Below are positions 60,984-64,000 of a stretch of 64,000 nt of DNA, in pieces. Position numbers and translations under genes: made by a program. The notes beneath the pieces are model-generated. The model made no database searches and was not told the origin of the DNA. It saw only the letters and a program-made list of their open reading frames with translations. Source of the DNA: an uncultured Verrucomicrobiota bacterium. Lineage in GTDB: Bacteria; Verrucomicrobiota; Kiritimatiellia; CAIVKH01. Within the stretch, counting starts at the first letter, position 1. Each line of letters begins with the position of its first letter. The stretch lies in assembly GCA_937872895.1 (NCBI GenBank), contig CALMUP010000009.1, positions 339,334 through 403,333 of the forward strand, read 5' to 3'.

Positions 60984-61492
60984 AGAAATCCGAACTCGAA
61001 CTGATCAGCCGCGGTCTCGATGGCGACCTGTCACCCGACGAACGCGTCAGGCTGGAGGCGTTGCGCACACGTGAGCCGGAGGCCCGCACGGTGGAGCGCC
61101 AGTGGACGGTCTTGGGCGATACCCTGCGGCATGACCAGGTTGCCGCGCCGGATGCGACCGTGGCCTGGCAGGATATCCAACGCGCCATCCGCCAGCAGGC
61201 CGGCGATGCCGGGTCCGCATCCACGGGAGGCTGGATGGTGCGATTCCGCTGGGCGGCCGGTTTGGCCGTGCTGGTTGTGGGAACGGTGTTGGGCCTATCC
61301 GCCTGGCGGGTGCTCGATGGCCGGACCCCGGTATGGGTCATGACCGATCCCGTTGAGTCACCGGCCAACCGGGTGGAGTGGGTGGTCGCGGAGATTCCCG
61401 GCGCCACCACCATGATTTATACCGACACGGAAACGGATATGACGGTAATATGGATGGACGTGGCCCAGAACGTCGATCCGCGAGACTCATGA
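60980..61492 (+). CDS. Putative anti-sigma factor
   Basis: A 170-residue single-pass membrane protein. The N-terminal cytoplasmic part (ELELISRGLDGDLSPDERVR, LRTREPEARTVERQWTVLGD) resembles the anti-sigma domain of RseA-type proteins without an evident zinc motif. One transmembrane helix (FRWAAGLAVLVVGTVLGLSA) is followed by a short periplasmic domain (VEWVVAEIPGATTMIYTDTE). The ATGA overlap with the sigma factor gene and the architecture support the role. Confidence 0.75.
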   Translation: MKKSELELISRGLDGDLSPDERVRLEALRTREPEARTVERQWTVLGDTLRHDQVAAPDATVAWQDIQRAIRQQAGDAGSASTGGWMVRFRWAAGLAVLVVGTVLGLSAWRVLDGRTPVWVMTDPVESPANRVEWVVAEIPGATTMIYTDTETDMTVIWMDVAQNVDPRDS

Positions 61493-61503
61493 GGGCACCA
61501 GTT

Positions 61504-61950
61504 ATGAAGTGGATTCCAAACGTGTTCAAACATACGGGATGGCTGACCGCCCTGTGGCTGGTACTGGCTCCCGTGGCGCAGGCTGATGATGGCATGATCA
61601 CGCTGCAGGCGTTGATGATCCAGGCCCAGAACGAATCGGCGCCCATCGACCGCCGCCTCGAGAAAGTCGAATACAAGTTGCGACGCGTGTTCGGATTCCA
61701 ATTCTACCGGTACGTGGGCGAGGGCAACCTCGCCCTGGCGTCGCGCGGCGAGGGTACGATCTCCCTGCCTGACGGACACCGCCTGCAGATCCGGCTCGGC
61801 GGGCGCGGCGGCCACGCCGAGGTCCGCTGGTCGCGCAACAACGAACCGCTGCTCAGCACGTCGGTCGCCCTTTCGCGCAACGCCCCGATCGTGCTCGGCG
61901 GTATCCCCGCCAACGGCGGCAAGCTGATCCTTGTGCTCACCGCGCAATAA
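61504..61950 (+). CDS. Secreted protein of unknown function
   Basis: A 148-residue protein with a signal peptide ending at VAQA-DDG. It has a helical start (ITLQALMIQAQNESAPIDRR, EKVEYKLRRVFGFQFYRYVG) and a beta-rich remainder (LALASRGEGTISLPDGHRLQ, LGGRGGHAEVRWSRNNEPLL, SVALSRNAPIVLGG). GAGGG lies 8 bases before the ATG at 61504. It begins 11 bases after the anti-sigma gene and is likely part of the same operon. No family is recognised. Confidence 0.7.
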   Translation: MKWIPNVFKHTGWLTALWLVLAPVAQADDGMITLQALMIQAQNESAPIDRRLEKVEYKLRRVFGFQFYRYVGEGNLALASRGEGTISLPDGHRLQIRLGGRGGHAEVRWSRNNEPLLSTSVALSRNAPIVLGGIPANGGKLILVLTAQ

Positions 61951-62024
61951 CCCTGCCGCATTGAATAAATCCCGCAACGGTTCGTCACACCCTCCAGATG
62001 CAACAACATCCGGAGGAACGCATC

Positions 62025-62441
62025 ATGAACCGAAGAATGAAGTCCGTCCTGTCAGTCGCGACCCTGGCCATCGCTGCACAAACCATGCCCGCCCACGCGA
62101 TCAACCGTGAATGGTCCGCCGTGGCCGGATTTGTCGGTGGCCTGCTGGTAGCCAATGTCGCGCAGTGCAACCGCAGCTACGCCCGCGAGGTCGTCGTCCA
62201 GCAGCCAGTAGTCGTGCAGCAACCCGTCGTGGTTCATCAACCGGCCCCCGTCGTGGTGATCCAGCAACCCGCTCCCTCCGGCTATTACCGCTGGGAAACC
62301 CGCCGCGAATGGGTCCCGGGCTGCTGGGTGTACGAAAACCGCGGCTGCGGTACCCGTTACAAGGTATGGAATCCCGGTTACTACCGCACCGTGCAGCATC
62401 AGGTCTGGGTGGACACCACCTCCACCGCTTGCGGATGGTGA
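62025..62441 (+). CDS. Secreted Val/Gln/Pro-repeat protein with aromatic Cys-containing tail
   Basis: A 138-residue protein. The signal peptide ends near MPAHA-INRE. A glycine-rich hydrophobic stretch (AVAGFVGGLLVANVAQC) is followed by a short-period repeat of VVVQQPVVVQQP type. The C-terminal part is rich in Tyr, Trp and Arg (YYRWETRREWVPGCWVYENR, CGTRYKVWNPGYYRTVQHQV) and contains several cysteines. GGAGGAAC precedes the ATG. Similar short YXXW-rich secreted proteins are common in PVC bacteria, but no function is known. Confidence 0.7.
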   Translation: MNRRMKSVLSVATLAIAAQTMPAHAINREWSAVAGFVGGLLVANVAQCNRSYAREVVVQQPVVVQQPVVVHQPAPVVVIQQPAPSGYYRWETRREWVPGCWVYENRGCGTRYKVWNPGYYRTVQHQVWVDTTSTACGW

Positions 62442-62510
62442 TTCTTCGCCGGATAAGCTTTTCCGTTCCGCGTTTTGGTGTCATGATCAGCACGGAAAGG
62501 CGGAACAACC

Positions 62511-62960
62511 ATGAAGACGATTCTCGTGCCGGTTGACTTTTCCGATGCCACTGCGGGGATTACCCGCGAAGCGGTCCGACTGGCCCGCGCGTTTGCCGCG
62601 AACATCGTGATGGTGCACATTGCCGCGCCGGAACCGGAGTTCGTCGGTTACGATGCCGGACCTCCTTCCGTCCGATCCGCCGTGGCCCGCGACCTCGCCG
62701 AGGAGCACCGCCGTTTGCATGAGCTCACCACATCATTGGACGGGCAGGGCGTGCAGGTGACTGCGCTCGTGTTCCAGGGGTATCCGGTCGAAAAGATCCT
62801 CGCCGAAGCGGAAAAGTGGGATGTCGATCTGATCGTGATGGGGTCGCATGGACACGGCATCCTGCACAACCTGCTGGTCGGTAGTGTAACCGATGGCGTG
62901 CTTCGCCGGGCAACCTGTCCGGTGCTGGTGGTACCGGTACGCCCTCCGTCCGCCTCGTGA
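62511..62960 (+). CDS. Universal stress protein (UspA family)
   Basis: A 149-residue USP. It starts MKTILVPVDFSDATAGITRE, with the nucleotide-binding D9, and contains ILAEAEKWDVDLIVMGSHGH. The ATP-binding signature G-2x-G-9x-G-[ST] lies in GSHGHGILHNLLVGSVTDGV followed by LRRATCPVLVVPV. Such proteins bind ATP and modulate stress responses. It converges on trkH across 15 bases, and USPs are often found near K+ transporters. A purine-rich GGCGGAAC precedes the ATG. Confidence 0.92.
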   Translation: MKTILVPVDFSDATAGITREAVRLARAFAANIVMVHIAAPEPEFVGYDAGPPSVRSAVARDLAEEHRRLHELTTSLDGQGVQVTALVFQGYPVEKILAEAEKWDVDLIVMGSHGHGILHNLLVGSVTDGVLRRATCPVLVVPVRPPSAS

Positions 62961-62975
62961 TCACTGACCCGCTCG

Positions 62976-64000
62976 TCACTTGCGCCAGAACGACGGCAGC
63001 AGCACGACCAGCAGCGTGTAGAACTCGAGACGGCCGATCAACATCAGCCAGGCCAGCACCGACTTGCCGCCATCAGGCAGATCGGCGAAGTTCGACATCG
63101 GCCCCACCGTCGCGAATCCCGGGCCGACATTACCCAGGCTGGCCAGGGTCGCACTGACCGCCGTCGCCATGTCGGGGCAGTAGAAGGCCATGATGATCGA
63201 ACCGGCCGCGGCCACGCCCATGTACACAAAGAAGAAGACCGCCACATTGAAGATGATCTCCGGTGCAACGATCTGGCCGCTTACCTTGACACTGTACACC
63301 GCCTGCGGTTTCAGGAAGGACTGGAGCACCCGGCCGAGTTTCTTCACCAGCAGCCACACCCGGATGTGTTTCATGCCGCCGGCCGTCGATCCGGCGCAAC
63401 CGCCCAGGAAGAACAATGTCAGGAGGACCATCTTGGAGAAGGCCGGCCAGGCATCATAGTCCACCGTGGTGAACCCGGTCGTGGTCATCAATGAAATCAC
63501 ATAAAAGGTGCTGTGGCGAAATGCCTCACCCGGGGCGATCACATCCTGCCGGATCAGGTCTGCGGCGACCAGCATCGATACGCACACTGTCACCACAAGG
63601 TAGAAACGGCATTCCGAATCGCGCACATAGCACATCGGTTCGCCACGCAACGCCTTGAAATGCAGGGCGAAGTTCACCCCGCTCAAGAGCATGAAGGCCG
63701 CCAGCACCGACTCGATGTAAACGCTGTTGAATGCCGCGATACTGGCCGATCGGGTGGAGAAGCCACCGGTGGCGATGGTGGCGAAAGCGTGGCATACCGC
63801 GTCGAACCACTGCATGCCGCCAAACTTCAGTAGCACGATCAGGATCGCATTGAGCAGCAGGTACACACCCCACAGGAGTTTGGCGGTCGATGCGATGCGC
63901 GGGGTGAGCCGGTCCTTCGACGGCCCGGTGACCTCGGCCCGGTAGATCTGCATGCCGCCCACGCCCAGGTAGGGGATGATCGCGACCACCAGCACGAGAA
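62976..64000 (-). CDS. trkH: Potassium uptake protein TrkH/KtrB, C-terminal part (cut by window end)
   Basis: The stop is at 62976 and the frame is open to the end of the window, so only the C-terminal ~340 residues are visible. The K+ channel-like loops are visible: CHAFATIATGGFSTRSASI, SLMTTTGFTTVDYDAWP and LASLGNVGPGFATVGP. The intervening FFLGGCAGSTAGGMKHIRVW matches the family's conserved GGxxGSTAGGxK motif. It forms the membrane channel of a Trk/Ktr system with a TrkA/KtrA regulator, which is not seen here. Confidence 0.9.
   Translation of the reverse strand, partial: LVLVVAIIPYLGVGGMQIYRAEVTGPSKDRLTPRIASTAKLLWGVYLLLNAILIVLLKFGGMQWFDAVCHAFATIATGGFSTRSASIAAFNSVYIESVLAAFMLLSGVNFALHFKALRGEPMCYVRDSECRFYLVVTVCVSMLVAADLIRQDVIAPGEAFRHSTFYVISLMTTTGFTTVDYDAWPAFSKMVLLTLFFLGGCAGSTAGGMKHIRVWLLVKKLGRVLQSFLKPQAVYSVKVSGQIVAPEIIFNVAVFFFVYMGVAAAGSIIMAFYCPDMATAVSATLASLGNVGPGFATVGPMSNFADLPDGGKSVLAWLMLIGRLEFYTLLVVLLPSFWRK

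Noticed and set aside
1..64000. Search by eye for tRNA or rRNA genes and phage integration modules
   Set aside because: No tRNA cloverleaf signature, rRNA core sequence, integrase or phage structural gene was recognised. A covariance-model scan would be needed to exclude small RNAs.

Overview
This 64 kb window is a GC-rich bacterial chromosome segment. It carries about 59 protein genes, two of them cut by the window edges (1..1488 and 62976..64000). I recognised no rRNA, tRNA, CRISPR array or prophage. Several features point to the PVC superphylum, most likely Verrucomicrobiota or Kiritimatiellota: an autotransporter-associated beta-strand repeat protein, large secreted enzymes ending in DSDGDGIDD-type calcium-binding tails, a PqqD/M50/HlyD fusion protein, and extragenic decamer repeats of the CACGRATGRA type. 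This placement is inferred; no marker gene in the window proves it.

Layout. 1-7.0 kb: surface protein fragment, then a minus-strand run of polysaccharide pyruvyl transferase, GT2 glycosyltransferase, YacP-like NYN protein, LacI regulator, RlmB-type methyltransferase and malate dehydrogenase. 7.1-10.3 kb: 2-oxoacid dehydrogenase E1alpha-E1beta-E2. 10.4-15.0 kb: TolC plus RND pump without an adaptor gene. 15.0-15.3 kb: extragenic palindrome mosaic. 15.3-20.5 kb: FAD oxidoreductase, manA, zinc peptidase, holA and a DUF3108 protein. 20.5-24.1 kb: repeat-rich spacer, methyltransferase and the PqqD/degenerate-M50/HlyD fusion. 24.1-27.1 kb: AspT/YidE-like transporter and parvulin lipoprotein. 27.4-30.5 kb: Y1 (RAYT-like) transposase, then a lexA-Y-family polymerase SOS cassette with a clear operator. 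30.6-32.8 kb: AraC regulator and alanine racemase. 32.8-41.8 kb: ten-gene MoxR/Bat operon. 41.9-47.8 kb: trmL, a secreted CsgG/LpoB-like protein, a 1,369-residue GH57/CBM25 amylase and a small basic protein. 47.8-53.8 kb: SDR enzyme, then TolC-MFP-ABC-permease (MacAB-like). 53.9-64 kb: recQ, yceI, two tandem VanZ-like proteins with a shared uncharacterised C-terminal domain, Tat-exported phosphoesterase, ECF sigma/anti-sigma pair with secreted proteins, a universal stress protein and TrkH.

How genes work together. The best supported functional units are the E1/E2 operon, the SOS mutagenesis cassette, the Bat operon (von Willebrand factor A proteins plus MoxR chaperone ATPase) and the tripartite ABC efflux set. 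The least explained units are the methyltransferase/pseudo-protease-HlyD pair (20.9-24.1 kb) and the paired VanZ-like proteins (56.9-59.4 kb). Extragenic DNA is rich in structured repeats, and a resident Y1 transposase is a plausible but unproven source.
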